In this document: positions 53,647 to 62,766 of the stretch, in pieces
Layout: the number at the start of each line of letters is the position of its first letter
How positions within the stretch are numbered: position 1 is the first letter of the stretch
Source: Streptomyces netropsis
Lineage (GTDB): Bacteria > Actinomycetota > Actinomycetes > Streptomycetales > Streptomycetaceae
Length of the DNA stretch: 64,000 nucleotides
Direction: 5' to 3'
Assembly (NCBI RefSeq): GCF_014203545.1
Contig: NZ_JACHJG010000003.1
Coordinates: forward strand, 248,001-312,000
Program-made: the position numbers and the translations under genes
The notes under the pieces: model-generated
What the model was told of the DNA's origin: nothing
What the model saw: the letters and a program-made list of their open reading frames with translations, nothing else
Databases searched by the model: none

Positions 53647-54519
53647 CTACACCCGCCCCAGCAGTTCCGTCCGCAGCTTGGTCAGGATGCGGGCCAGCAG
53701 CCGCGACACGTGCATCTGCGAGATGCCCAGCTCGGCGCCGATCTCCGACTGCGTCATCTCGCCGCCGAAGCGCATGCGCAGGATCTCCCGGTCGCGCTCG
53801 CCCAGACCGGCGATCAGCGGCTTGAGCGCGTGCACGTTCTCGACGCCCTCCAGGGCGGGGTCCAGCTCGCCGAGCCGGTCCGCGTAGGTGGCGCCGGCCT
53901 GTTCGGAGCCCTCGTCGACGGGGGCGTCGATCGACCCTGCGGTGTAGCCGTTGCTGGCGACTATCCCCTCGATGACCTCTTCCTGGCTCAGCCCGAGGTA
54001 TTCGGCCAGGTCGGCGGCGGTCGGCGCGTGATCGAGGCTCTGGGAGAGTTCACCGGTGGCCTTGGCGAGGTCGACGCGCAGTTCCTGAAGGCGGCGGGGC
54101 ACGTGGACGGACCAGCTCGTGTCCCGGAAGTGGCGCTTGATCTCGCCCACGATGTAGGGGACGGCGAAGGTGGTGAACTCCACCTCGCGCGCCAGGTCGA
54201 ACCGGTCGATCGCCTTGATCAGCCCTATGGTGCCGACCTGGACGATGTCCTCCATCTGGTCGCCCCGGCTGCGGAAGCGCGACGCCGCGAAGCGCACGAG
54301 CGAGAGATTGATTTCGATCAGGGTGTTCCGTGCGTACTGGTATTCGTGCGTTCCCTCTTCGAGCTCCTGAAGCCGGTCGAAGAAGACCTTTGAGAGATCG
54401 CGGGCGTCGCGCGGGGCCACAGCAGTCGCGTCCTCGATGTACGGCAGCCCCCCGACCGCTTCTTCGGACCGCTGCGTAGCAGCCGCAGAAAGCTCTGTCG
54501 CAGATGCCGTGATGGTCAC
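53647..54519 (-). CDS. RNA polymerase sigma factor, SigF/SigB/SigG (stress/sporulation) subfamily
   Basis: A 290-residue group-3 sigma factor. Region 2 contains NLSLVRFAASRFRSRGDQME and DIVQVGTIGLIKAIDRFDLA, then EFTTFAVPYIVGEIKRHFRD (2.4). Region 3 includes VPRRLQELRVDLAKATGEL, and region 4 ends GEMTQSEIGAELGISQMHVS with RLLARILTKLR. The GTG at 54519 has GGGGAGGA 5-6 nt upstream. A ~30-residue N-terminal extension precedes the conserved core. By context it may correspond to SigH of S. coelicolor (osmotic/heat stress and development), but I cannot confirm this. An anti-sigma-like ATPase is convergent. Confidence 0.9.
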   Translation of the reverse strand: MTITASATELSAAATQRSEEAVGGLPYIEDATAVAPRDARDLSKVFFDRLQELEEGTHEYQYARNTLIEINLSLVRFAASRFRSRGDQMEDIVQVGTIGLIKAIDRFDLAREVEFTTFAVPYIVGEIKRHFRDTSWSVHVPRRLQELRVDLAKATGELSQSLDHAPTAADLAEYLGLSQEEVIEGIVASNGYTAGSIDAPVDEGSEQAGATYADRLGELDPALEGVENVHALKPLIAGLGERDREILRMRFGGEMTQSEIGAELGISQMHVSRLLARILTKLRTELLGRV

Positions 54520-54787
54520 GTCGTCCTCCCCGGGTCCGTGTATTGGCTCAGGTCCGCCTACCCGACCCCGACACGGGCATGCCTACGGGTTTCGCCGGAG
54601 GCGGAATTAACGGAATGGGTGGATTCGTGAGGGAAGTTGAGGAGCCGTCGGAAGGGCATGGACGGGCGAGGCGGGCGGGCCGGGCGGGACGAGCACGACA
54701 GGAGGGACGAGAGAGGCGGGAGAGGGAAGCCAACCGTTACCCGCCGGTAAGTTCACCTTTCCCTTCCGGTCATTGCCCAACGTGAAC

Positions 54788-55456
54788 ATGCCACGCATGA
54801 CCGCATCGATCCGGGCCCGCCGCGCCGCCGTCACCACGGCCGTCACCACTCTGGCCCTGGGCGCGACCCTTGCCTCCGCCCCCGCCCAGGCCGCCACCAC
54901 GGCCGCCACCACGAGCAACGCCGAGAACGCCGCGCGGACCTCCGGTACCGCCGGACTCAAGGGCGTCGACTACGACACCTGGCAGCGCGACGTGAAGGCC
55001 GTCATCGACGAGGCGCGCCCCTACGTCACCGACCGCACCCGCGACCCGCGCGGCCGGAAGCAGGCCGTCGTCCTCGACATCGACAACAGCTCGCTGGAGA
55101 CCGACTTCCACTGGACGACGTTCCCCACCCCGGCCATCAAGTCCGTCCTGGAGCTGACCCGGTACGCGCACGAGCGCGGCGCTGCCGTCTTCTTCGTCAC
55201 CGCGCGGCCCGGCATCCTCGAGTCCGTCACCGCCTACAACCTCCGGGCGGTGGGCTATCCGGTCAGCGGTGTGTACGTACGCCACCTCCCGGACCTCTTC
55301 CAGGGCGTGAGCACGTACAAGACCGCGAAGCGGGCGGAGATCGAGGCGAAGGGGTACACGATCATCGCCAACATCGGGAACAACACCACCGATCTGGTGG
55401 GCGGTCACGCGGAGCGGACCTTCAAGCTGCCGGACTACGACGGCAAGCTGTCCTGA
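54788..55456 (+). CDS. Secreted HAD-family acid phosphatase (class B-like)
   Basis: A 222-residue exported phosphatase. A signal peptide (RRAAVTTAVTTLALGATLAS, cleavage near AQAA) precedes a HAD domain with motif I VVLDIDNSSLETD (nucleophile Asp and acid Asp), motif II VFFVTARP, and a later lysine/Asp region YKTAKRAEIEAKGY then NIGNNTTDLVGG. Start choice is uncertain (ATG 54788, ATG 54797 or TTG 54773), with no strong ribosome site. Upstream are TTACC-N4-GGTAA (54737-54750) and one perfect GTTCACC half-site (54751-54757), the PHO-box core, but a proper second unit is missing. Confidence 0.85.
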   Translation: MPRMTASIRARRAAVTTAVTTLALGATLASAPAQAATTAATTSNAENAARTSGTAGLKGVDYDTWQRDVKAVIDEARPYVTDRTRDPRGRKQAVVLDIDNSSLETDFHWTTFPTPAIKSVLELTRYAHERGAAVFFVTARPGILESVTAYNLRAVGYPVSGVYVRHLPDLFQGVSTYKTAKRAEIEAKGYTIIANIGNNTTDLVGGHAERTFKLPDYDGKLS

Positions 55457-55525
55457 GCCCCGCCGGTGCCGGGCGCGGCGGAGGGCGGAGCTCAGGGCAG
55501 CACGGGGAGCGCCGATCAGTAGGGG

Positions 55526-55789
55526 TCAGGCACGGGACTTGTGGCGGTCCAGGGCGTATACGCCCAGTGCGGCCAGGGCGATCTGGATGAGCCACTTGAT
55601 CCAGTCGACGCCCTTGGTGTCGCCCACGCCCAGCAGGTGGGCGAGGTAGGCACCGACGAAGGCGGCGACGATGCCGACGGCGATCGTCCACAGCACACCG
55701 ATGTGCTGCCGCCCCGGGACCACCAGGCGGCCCAGGACTCCGATGATGACGCCGATCACAATCGCACTGATTACGCCTGAGATTTCCAC
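55526..55789 (-). CDS. GlsB/YeaQ/YmgE family stress-response membrane protein
   Basis: An 87-residue protein with three membrane helices (GVISAIVIGVIIGVLGRLVV; GVLWTIAVGIVAAFVGAYLA; WIKWLIQIALAALGVYALD) and the family signature GRLVVPGRQHIG after helix 1. Members are transglycosylase-associated-like proteins induced by stress, with unknown function. The GTG at 55789 has AAGGGGAAG just upstream. Monocistronic, convergent with the acid phosphatase gene. Confidence 0.92.
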   Translation of the reverse strand: MEISGVISAIVIGVIIGVLGRLVVPGRQHIGVLWTIAVGIVAAFVGAYLAHLLGVGDTKGVDWIKWLIQIALAALGVYALDRHKSRA

Positions 55790-55931
55790 GACTTCCCCTT
55801 TGCAGCCGGTTTCCTCGTGTTAGGTCTGCCCAGCCGCGACGGGCGCATGTCAGCCCGTTGTCCCCGGTCGGGGTGCCTAGACTGGTCCCTTCCGGGCGTA
55901 GGGATGCCCGAAAGGGACGGGAGATCAGACA

Positions 55932-56351
55932 GTGGCCGCAGGCGCCGGGAGCTTCGAAAGCTTCGAAGGGGGCTTCGACGACCCGTCGGCCGACGCGGAC
56001 GACCCGTCGGCCGAGGTGCTGGCCGAGGCCGCCGCCGCGTTCGGGCTGCTCGCCTCCTCCGCCCGGCTGCACCTCGTCTGGGCGCTGGCCCAGGGCGAGA
56101 GCGATGTGAGCGGGCTCGCCGAGCGGGTGGGCGGCGCGCTGCCCGCCATCAGCCAGCACCTGGCGAAGCTGAAGCTGGCGGGGCTGGTGCGGTCCCGGCG
56201 CGAGGGGCGCCGCGTGGTGTATCTCGTGGACGACCCCGATGTGGTGACCATCGTCCGGCTCATGGTCGGCCAGCTCGCCGACCGCAGGGCCGAGGGTGCC
56301 GGTGCGCAGACCGGTGCCCGGGCCGGGCGCCTTCGTGGCCTGGGCGCCTGA
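55932..56351 (+). CDS. ArsR/SmtB family winged-helix regulator
   Basis: A 139-residue dimeric repressor. An acidic N-terminal extension (SFESFEGGFDDPSADADDPS) is followed by the winged helix: FGLLASSARLHLVWALAQGE, then LAERVGGALPAISQHLAKLK as the recognition helix and LVRSRREGRRVVYLVDDPDV as the wing. No cysteine occurs, so arsenite/cadmium-type sites are missing; the acidic N-terminus might bind a divalent metal. It overlaps the P-type ATPase gene by about 50 nt, so it presumably controls that transporter. Confidence 0.9.
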   Translation: MAAGAGSFESFEGGFDDPSADADDPSAEVLAEAAAAFGLLASSARLHLVWALAQGESDVSGLAERVGGALPAISQHLAKLKLAGLVRSRREGRRVVYLVDDPDVVTIVRLMVGQLADRRAEGAGAQTGARAGRLRGLGA

Positions 56352-59166
56352 GGCCCGTACGGCGGCCGTGCGCGGCGCGGACGGCACGACGCTCGAAGTG
56401 CTGCGCGCGCTGGGGAGCGGGCCGCGCGGGCTGGTCGAGGAACAGGCCGAGGAGCGGCTCGTCCGCCACGGTGAGAACACCTTCCCCGGGCGCCGCCCGG
56501 ACTCCTGGCCGCGCCGTTTCGCCCGTAGCCCGCGTGACCCCTTCACCGCCGTCCTCCTCGTTCTCGGCCTGGTGTCGGCGGCCGTGGCCGCGTGGGGCAC
56601 GGCCTGCGTCATCGCCGTCCTGGTCACGGTCAGCTGCGTCCTGCGGACCACGGGCGAACACCGCGCCGACCGCAGTGCGGCCGCGCTCCGCGACCTCCTC
56701 GCCACCACGGCGACCGTCCGCCGCCGCGCCACGGCCGGCTCGCCGCCGCTGACCCGCGAACTGCCCGTCGACCAGCTCGTGCCGGGCGACGTCGTCCTGC
56801 TCGCCCCGGGCGACGTCGTCCCCGCCGACCTGCGCCTGCTGCGGGCCACGGCCCTCACGGTGCACGAGGCGGCCCTGACGGGCGAGTCGGCGCCGGTGGA
56901 GAAGTGCGCGGACGCCGCGCGTCTGCCCGACCGGTCGGGGGACGGCGGCACGCCCGCGTCGGCCGCGCCGCACAGTGGCCACGACAGCCGCACGACGACC
57001 GCACCCTGCGCCTCTCCCGCCCCGATCAGGCACAGCGGTACCGGCGCGGCCACCGCGCCGGAGGGCACCGCGCCGCGTGGTGACGGCCGCGCACCGGCCC
57101 CGGTGCCCGACCGCCCCGCCCCCGGGCCGGGCGCGTCCCCCCTCGGTCACCCCCACCTCTGTTTCCAGGGCAGCAGCGTCGTCTCCGGCAGCGGCAGTGG
57201 CGTGGTCGTGGCCACCGGGGCCGGCACCGTGCTGTCCGGTGCCCTGCCCCGGGCCGACGGCAGGCGACGGCCGCCGAGCCCGTTCGACCGCTCGGTGAAC
57301 GGCATCGCGTGGACGCTCATCCGCTTCACGCTGCTCACCGCACCGCTGGTGCTGATCGCGAGCGCCCTGCTGCGCGGGCGGGGGCTGGAGACGCTGCCGT
57401 TCGCCGTGGCGGTGGCGGTGGGGCTGACCCCCGAGATGCTGCCGGTCGTGGTGACGACCGCGCTGGCGCGCGGCGCGGCGCTGCTCGCGCGCGACGGGGA
57501 AGTGATCGTCAGACGGCTGCCCGCGCTGCACGACCTCGGCGCCGTCGACGTGCTGTGCGTCGACAAGACCGGCACCCTCACCGAGGACCGTCCCGTCCTC
57601 ACGCTCTCCGAGGGTCCGGACGGCCGCGAGGACCCCGAGGTGCTGCGCTGGGCCGCCGTCAACGCCCTGTGGACGCTGCACCTCTCCGAGCTGCCCGTGC
57701 CGGACGCCCTGGACGAGGCGATCCTCGACGCGGCCGAGGAGTGCCCGCCGGGTGGCGATCTCTTCGAGGAGTTCGAGGGGATCGAGGCCCTGCCCTGCGG
57801 TCCCGGCCGGCGGCTTTCGACCGCCGTCGTGCGCCCGCCGGGCGATCCCCGGTTCGCCTTGGCGGCCCGCCACACCCTCGTCGTCAAGGGAGCGCCCGAA
57901 GACGTCCTGGAGCGCTGTGCCCGGGCGGCCGGTGCGGAACTCGACGCCACGGGTCGGGAGCGGCTTGCCCGCCGCGCCGGGGAGCTGGCCGCCGAGGGCC
58001 TGCGCGTGCTCGCCGTCGCCCGCGCCGCCCGACCGGCCCGTGCCCGCCCGTACACCCCGGCCGACGAGCGGGATCTGGACTTCGTCGGCTTCGTCGCCCT
58101 GAGCGACGCGCCCGCACCCAGCGCCGCCGAGGCGCTCGCCGTCCTCGCCCGCCACGGGGTGGACGTGAAGGTCCTCACCGGCGATCACCCGGGCACCGCC
58201 GCCCGCGTCTGCCGTGAGCTGGGCGTGGCCCCGGGCGAGGTGGTCACCGGCGACCGGATCGACGCCCTGGCCGACGCGGAACTGTCCGGGCTCGCCGTGC
58301 GCACCACCGTCTTCGCGCGGTGCGCGCCCGAGCACAAGGCCCGGGTCGTCCGGGCGCTGCGGGCCGCCGGCCACACGACCGGTTTCCTCGGCGACGGGGT
58401 CAACGACCTGGCCGCGATGGGCTCCGCCGACGTGGGGATCTGCCCGCGCGACGGGGTGGACGTGGTGCGGGAGGCCGCCGATGTGGTGCTGGCGTCGAAG
58501 GACCTCACGGCCCTCGACCGGGCGATCGTCGCCGGTCGGCGCAGCACCGGCAACATCGCCGCCTATCTGCGGATCGCCCTGTCGTCCAACTTCGGCAACG
58601 TCATCGCGATGCTGGTGGCCGGGCTGCTGCTGCCGTTCCTGCCGATGCTCCCGGCGCAGGTGCTGGTGCAGAACCTGTGCTTCGACGCCGCGCAGTTGGC
58701 GCTGGCCTTCGACCGTCCCGGCCCGGGCGCCCAGCTGCGTCCGGCGCTGCTGCGGCCGCGCGCGCTGCTGCGCTTCGTGACGGGTTTCGGGCTGCTCAAC
58801 GCCGTCGCGGACGTGGCCACGTTCGGGGTGCTGGCGCTGGCCGTACGGTCGTTGGGGGAAGGGGAGGGGCAGTCCGCGTTCCACGCGGGCTGGTTCACGG
58901 AGAACCTGCTGACGCAGGCCCTGGTGATGCTGCTGTTGCGGTCGGGCCGGCATGCGGCCGAGGGGCGGGTGCCGGGGCCGATCCGGCTGGCGACGGCGGC
59001 GCTGGCGGTGGTCGGCCTGCTGCTGCCGCTGTCCCCGCTGGGCCCGCCGCTGTCCATGACGCCGCTGCCGCCCGTCTATTACGGGCTGTTGGCGCTCGTG
59101 CTGGTGGTGTACGGGGGGCTGTTGGCGGCTGCGCGGGCGCGCCAACCAAGCCCGTCCGGCGTTTGA
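56302..59166 (+). CDS. Magnesium-type P-type ATPase (MgtA-like, P3B) with an enlarged actuator insert
   Basis: A 954-residue ion pump. Actuator motif LTGESAPVEK, phosphorylation site VDKTGTLTED, hinge FLGDGVNDLAAM, nucleotide domain LVVKGAPEDVLERC. AVAVGLTPEMLPVVVTTALA in helix 4 marks the MgtA class. Between VEK and CFQGSSVVSG lie about 85 residues rich in Pro, Ala, His and Ser, against roughly 30 in typical MgtA. GTG 56302 (GAGGG 5 nt upstream) is preferred to GTG 56296. It overlaps the ArsR gene. The last six codons (SPSGV and stop) lie inside a dispersed intergenic repeat. Confidence 0.9.
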   Translation: MRRPVPGPGAFVAWAPEARTAAVRGADGTTLEVLRALGSGPRGLVEEQAEERLVRHGENTFPGRRPDSWPRRFARSPRDPFTAVLLVLGLVSAAVAAWGTACVIAVLVTVSCVLRTTGEHRADRSAAALRDLLATTATVRRRATAGSPPLTRELPVDQLVPGDVVLLAPGDVVPADLRLLRATALTVHEAALTGESAPVEKCADAARLPDRSGDGGTPASAAPHSGHDSRTTTAPCASPAPIRHSGTGAATAPEGTAPRGDGRAPAPVPDRPAPGPGASPLGHPHLCFQGSSVVSGSGSGVVVATGAGTVLSGALPRADGRRRPPSPFDRSVNGIAWTLIRFTLLTAPLVLIASALLRGRGLETLPFAVAVAVGLTPEMLPVVVTTALARGAALLARDGEVIVRRLPALHDLGAVDVLCVDKTGTLTEDRPVLTLSEGPDGREDPEVLRWAAVNALWTLHLSELPVPDALDEAILDAAEECPPGGDLFEEFEGIEALPCGPGRRLSTAVVRPPGDPRFALAARHTLVVKGAPEDVLERCARAAGAELDATGRERLARRAGELAAEGLRVLAVARAARPARARPYTPADERDLDFVGFVALSDAPAPSAAEALAVLARHGVDVKVLTGDHPGTAARVCRELGVAPGEVVTGDRIDALADAELSGLAVRTTVFARCAPEHKARVVRALRAAGHTTGFLGDGVNDLAAMGSADVGICPRDGVDVVREAADVVLASKDLTALDRAIVAGRRSTGNIAAYLRIALSSNFGNVIAMLVAGLLLPFLPMLPAQVLVQNLCFDAAQLALAFDRPGPGAQLRPALLRPRALLRFVTGFGLLNAVADVATFGVLALAVRSLGEGEGQSAFHAGWFTENLLTQALVMLLLRSGRHAAEGRVPGPIRLATAALAVVGLLLPLSPLGPPLSMTPLPPVYYGLLALVLVVYGGLLAAARARQPSPSGV

Positions 59167-59216
59167 GGACGCGCCCGCAGGGTGCCCGCCGCCGCAGGCG
59201 GCAAGACGGCCCGCAG
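59148..59216. repeat. About 69-bp dispersed intergenic repeat, copy A
   Basis: Starts AAGCCCGTCCGGCGTTTGAG and ends ACGGCCCGCAG. It is the reverse complement of 32963-33032 with one indel and two substitutions. The first 19 bp form the 3' end and stop codon of the ATPase gene. It contains hairpin-forming GC-rich inverted repeats and probably acts in termination. The remaining gap to 59350 holds further short hairpins (for example CACCGC...GCGGTG near 59264-59281) and no gene. Confidence 0.75.
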
Positions 59217-59350
59217 CCGACCTTCGGGCAGGTGTGCGGGCCCCTGCGGGCCGTGGCGAGCGCACCACCGCTGCGCGGCGGTGTCCTCAATCTCCCCCAG
59301 CTACCGCTGGGAGGTGCCCCCAGCGGGCTGGAATCGGACCCGGCCGGAGG

Positions 59351-60700
59351 TCAGAAGTCGCCGCCGCCTCCGAATCCTCCTCCGTCGCCGAAGCCGCCGC
59401 CGTCGCCGAAACCGCCACCGCCGAAGTCGTCGGGGTTGTAGTCCGAGCCGGTGTAGTCGCCGCCTTCCGGTCCCCCGCCGCCGTAGCCCGAGGACGCGTA
59501 CGCGGGGCCGCTCATCATGCTGCCGAGCATCGTGCCCACGAGCAGGCCCGGCAGCAGTCCGCCGCCGAAGTAGCCGCCCGCCCAGGGGGCGTAGGCGGGT
59601 CCGGCGTTCCAGTACGGCTGGGGGCCGTTCGCGGTCTGGACCGTGCGGGACATCGGCTCCTCGCCGTCGGCGAGCCGGGCCGCGTCGGCGGCGCACGCCG
59701 GCACGGTGCGCGGCGCGCCGCCCGGGGGCGCCCACTCGACGTCGGAGACGGACGGGCCGTGGCGCGGGTCGAAGAAGCAGGGCATGCGGCGTTCGGGCAG
59801 TGGGGCGCCGGTGCGGCGCGCGGCGAGGGTGGCGAGGGCGAACCGGCCATTGTCCAGGGACTCGGTCACGCCCTTGACGTCGCCCGGTTTGCCCGCCGCC
59901 GCCATCTTCGACTTGGCGTCCTCGTACGCGTCGAGGGCCCGCTCGTAGTCGGCGCGCATCGTGTCGTCGGCACCGGCCTCGGAGGGGGAGAAGTCGAGCC
60001 GGTCCAGTTCCTCGCCGAAGGCGGTGATGTCCTCGTCGACCACGACCCGCAGGGCGTCGAGCTCCGCGCGCTCGCGGGCCTCCCTCCTCTTCTTGTTCCG
60101 CCGGTAGAGGGCGTACGCGCCCGCGCCACCGGCGACGACGACCGCGCCACCCGTGATCAGACCGGCCGTGCCGACGCCCTCCGAACCGCCGCCCCAGGCG
60201 TCGGGCGCGTGGCCCCTGGACACCCGGACCGCCTGGTCGACGAAGCCGTTCAGCATGGTCGTGGTGTCACCGCCGGACCGCTGGACGGATCCGACGAGGT
60301 TGGTGACGGCGTTGCCGGACATCACCGAACGGTCGGCCTTGGCGCTGAAGGCCTTGTCACCGAGGTGGACGGCGTAGACGCCGGCGATGCCGACCTTGGT
60401 CCGCAGGTCCTGGATGACGGTGGCCCGGGGGAAGTCCGCGTTGTCCGGCAGGACCGCGACGAAGACCGGCTTGTCCGCGTCCTTGATCTTCTTCGCCAGT
60501 GCCTCGGCGTCGGCCGCCGGAAGCTGCGCGGACACCCGGGGGTCGACGTAGACCGGGCTCTTCTTCAGCGCCTCCGCCACGGTGTCCACTCCCGTGGCGG
60601 CGTGCGCCGCCGGGGCGAAGAGTCCCGCACCGGCCAACGCGAAGAGGGCGACGAGCAGGGCCAGCAGCGGCCTGGGCAGCGCCCGTGGGATGGCGGACAT
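59351..60700 (-). CDS. Exported membrane-anchored hypothetical protein with Gly-rich tail
   Basis: A 449-residue protein. A signal peptide (PRPLLALLVALFALAGAGLF, AAHAAT) leads to a ~130-residue extracytoplasmic alpha/beta domain (ALKKSPVYVDPRVSAQLPAA; PVFVAVLPDNADFPRATVIQ). One membrane helix follows (GLITGGAVVVAGGAGAYALY), then a basic stretch RRNKKRREARERAELDAL and a helical cytoplasmic region. The last ~120 residues are Gly/Tyr/Phe/Asp-rich (GGGFGDGGGFGDGGGFGGGG), resembling tails of TPM-domain proteins. The extracytoplasmic domain may be a distant TPM relative. GAGGAGA lies 7 nt before the ATG at 60700. Function unknown. Confidence 0.75.
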   Translation of the reverse strand: MSAIPRALPRPLLALLVALFALAGAGLFAPAAHAATGVDTVAEALKKSPVYVDPRVSAQLPAADAEALAKKIKDADKPVFVAVLPDNADFPRATVIQDLRTKVGIAGVYAVHLGDKAFSAKADRSVMSGNAVTNLVGSVQRSGGDTTTMLNGFVDQAVRVSRGHAPDAWGGGSEGVGTAGLITGGAVVVAGGAGAYALYRRNKKRREARERAELDALRVVVDEDITAFGEELDRLDFSPSEAGADDTMRADYERALDAYEDAKSKMAAAGKPGDVKGVTESLDNGRFALATLAARRTGAPLPERRMPCFFDPRHGPSVSDVEWAPPGGAPRTVPACAADAARLADGEEPMSRTVQTANGPQPYWNAGPAYAPWAGGYFGGGLLPGLLVGTMLGSMMSGPAYASSGYGGGGPEGGDYTGSDYNPDDFGGGGFGDGGGFGDGGGFGGGGDF

Positions 60701-60900
60701 GGCGGTTCTCCTCGGACAAGAGAGCGGGGCACGGGAGAGACGGGCTGTACGGCAATTACTCACTGGTACTCATCACGTACGGATCGGACACGCATCGCAT
60801 AGGCGTCGGCTCACTCAGCGTTTACCACGAAAACGGATCAATCAGACACTCTGTTCCCCATCCCTCCTGCCCTCGCCCACCCCACGGCCGGCCCCCGCCG

Positions 60901-62382
60901 TCAGCCGTACGAGAGGTTGGCGCAGGGATCGTCGTCGGCCGACCGCGCGGTACCGGCGACCTCGGAGGGCACCGGGCCGGGCGTCGCCTCGGCGGGGGCC
61001 GCCGCGATGGCGGGCGGCGTGGCGGGCGCTTCGGCGTAGTCGTGGCCGACGGTGACCGCGATGCCCTTGACGGCCGTTCCCCGGACGAACGCGCCGGGGA
61101 ACAGCCGGGCCAGGTTCCGCGCCTGCCCCGCCTCGCCGGGGCCGAACTCGATCACGGTGACGCGCTGGTCCCGGGTCCGGGAAGTGGAGGTGTCGGCGAC
61201 GGTGAACCCGTGCTCCTTGAGCGAGGCGGCCGCGCGGGCGGCGAGGCCGGTGACGGTGGTGCCGTTGGCGACCGAGACGCTCACCCCCGCGCCCGAGACC
61301 GGCTCCGAGGGGGACGGTCCGGGCTTGCCGCCCTTCTCGCCCGCCTGCTTCTTCTCCGCGTTCTTGCCGTCGAGCGTGCGGTCGGCCCGCAGCGAGGCCC
61401 ACAGGGCGTCGGCCTCGGGCTGGACGAGGGCGACGCGATTGCCCGCGTAGCGCCAGGGCACGGTGACGAACTTGGTGTCGTGCAGGTCGATCTTCTTCAG
61501 CGACATGGCGAAGGAGAGCAGCTTGTCGGCCGAGCCGAGCCCGGGGTCGACGGTCATCGACCTGGTGGCCGCGTCCGCCAGCGGCAGCAGCGTGCCGGGG
61601 CTGAACCCCTGCGACCGCACCTTCTTGATCATGGCGGCGACGAACGCCTGCTGCCGCTGGATGCGGCCGATGTCGGAGCCGTCGCCGATGCCGTGCCGCA
61701 CCCGCACGTAGTCCAGCGCCTTCTGCCCGGAGACGCTCTGCGAGCCCTTGTGGAAGAGCAGCTCGCCGCGGGCGCCGCGGTTCGGGTTGAGGTCGCCCTC
61801 GTAGACGTCCTTCGGCACGCACACCTGGACGCCGCCCACCGCGGAGGTCATCGCGGAGAAGCCCTCGAAGTCGACGACGACCGTGTGGTCCACGCGCAAC
61901 CCGGTGAGCTTCTCGACGGTGTTCTGGGTGCAGGCGGGGTTGCCCTTGGCCGACTCCCCCACCGAGAAGGCGGAGTTGAACATCGCGCCGGTGCGCGGCG
62001 CCGTCCAACTGCCGTCGGGCAGCTTGCACGGCGGGATGTCCACCAGCGTGTCCCGGGGGATGGAGACGGCGACGGCGTGCTCGCGGTCGCCGTAGACGTG
62101 CAGCAGGAACGCCGTGTCCGAGCGGCCCACGTCGCCCTCCCCGCCGCCGAGCCCGCTGTTGCCGCCGGAGCGCGAGTCCGAGCCGATGACGAGGACGTTC
62201 TGCCCGGACGCGCCGGCGCCGGGCCGGTCGCGCGACAGGCCGTCGGCGTCGAACACGTCGATGTTGCCGTTCAGCCGGAGGTAGAGCCATCCGGCACCCG
62301 CGGCCAGCAGTACCAGGAACGCCACCCCGACGGAGGTGACCCTCCGCGTCCGGTGCGTCGGCTTGCCTCGGGTGCCCGTCAT
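60901..62382 (-). CDS. LytR-CpsA-Psr (LCP) family cell-wall ligase with LytR_C domain
   Basis: A 493-residue type II membrane protein that transfers lipid-linked glycopolymers to peptidoglycan. One membrane helix (VGVAFLVLLAAGAGWLYLRL) precedes the LCP domain with VLVIGSDSRSGG, RSDTAFLLHV, VSIPRDTLVDIPPC, LDYVRVRHGIGDGSDIGRIQ and RQQAFVAAMI, which carry the conserved Arg/Asp residues for pyrophosphate-lipid binding. After a charged linker, residues ~375-450 form a LytR_C domain (VSVSVANGTTVTGLAARAAA). It is encoded alone, facing the TatA-like gene across ~150 bp. Confidence 0.93.
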   Translation of the reverse strand: MTGTRGKPTHRTRRVTSVGVAFLVLLAAGAGWLYLRLNGNIDVFDADGLSRDRPGAGASGQNVLVIGSDSRSGGNSGLGGGEGDVGRSDTAFLLHVYGDREHAVAVSIPRDTLVDIPPCKLPDGSWTAPRTGAMFNSAFSVGESAKGNPACTQNTVEKLTGLRVDHTVVVDFEGFSAMTSAVGGVQVCVPKDVYEGDLNPNRGARGELLFHKGSQSVSGQKALDYVRVRHGIGDGSDIGRIQRQQAFVAAMIKKVRSQGFSPGTLLPLADAATRSMTVDPGLGSADKLLSFAMSLKKIDLHDTKFVTVPWRYAGNRVALVQPEADALWASLRADRTLDGKNAEKKQAGEKGGKPGPSPSEPVSGAGVSVSVANGTTVTGLAARAAASLKEHGFTVADTSTSRTRDQRVTVIEFGPGEAGQARNLARLFPGAFVRGTAVKGIAVTVGHDYAEAPATPPAIAAAPAEATPGPVPSEVAGTARSADDDPCANLSYG

Positions 62383-62532
62383 ATCCGTGCCCTCATCCGC
62401 TCCCCCGGTCCGTGCTGGTTCACCGACCTAGACGGCCGGCCAGGTGTTTTGGTTGTCCAGTTGCGCAATCTAGCAAGTATGGTGAGGGCGAATTCGTTAC
62501 GCACCGGACGCACAAGGAAGGTGGGGCCGCCG

Positions 62533-62760
62533 ATGCTGCGCAATGCCCTGGAGCCCTGGCACATACTCGTCGTCGTACTCGCGGTGGTGGTCCTGTTCGG
62601 CTCCAAGAAGCTGCCGGACACCGCCCGCGCGCTCGGCAAGTCCATGCGCATCCTCAAGAGCGAGGCCAGAGCGATGAGGTCCGACGGGGCCGACGCGGCC
62701 GGAACCGCCGCGTCCGCGGAGGCCGCCGCCCCCGGGAGCCCCGCCGACAGCCGCCGGTGA
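62533..62760 (+). CDS. Twin-arginine translocase subunit, TatA/TatE paralog
   Basis: A 75-residue Tat pore component. One short membrane helix (WHILVVVLAVVVLFGSKKLP) is followed by the family hinge FGSKKLPDTARALGKSMRIL and an amphipathic helix, then an Ala-rich acidic tail (AGTAASAEAAAPGSPADSRR). This is an isolated tatA-like gene away from tatC, so it is probably a second TatA of the kind common in streptomycetes. GGTGGGG lies about 8 nt before the ATG. The neighbouring exported phosphatase could be a client only if it used Tat, and its signal lacks an obvious twin-Arg motif for that. Confidence 0.9.
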   Translation: MLRNALEPWHILVVVLAVVVLFGSKKLPDTARALGKSMRILKSEARAMRSDGADAAGTAASAEAAAPGSPADSRR

Positions 62761-62766
62761 TCTTCA

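Noticed and set aside
56260..59268. A ~1000-codon minus-strand frame opposite the P-type ATPase
   Set aside because: The opposite strand has every P-type ATPase motif, and this frame also runs through the 59.15 kb repeat.
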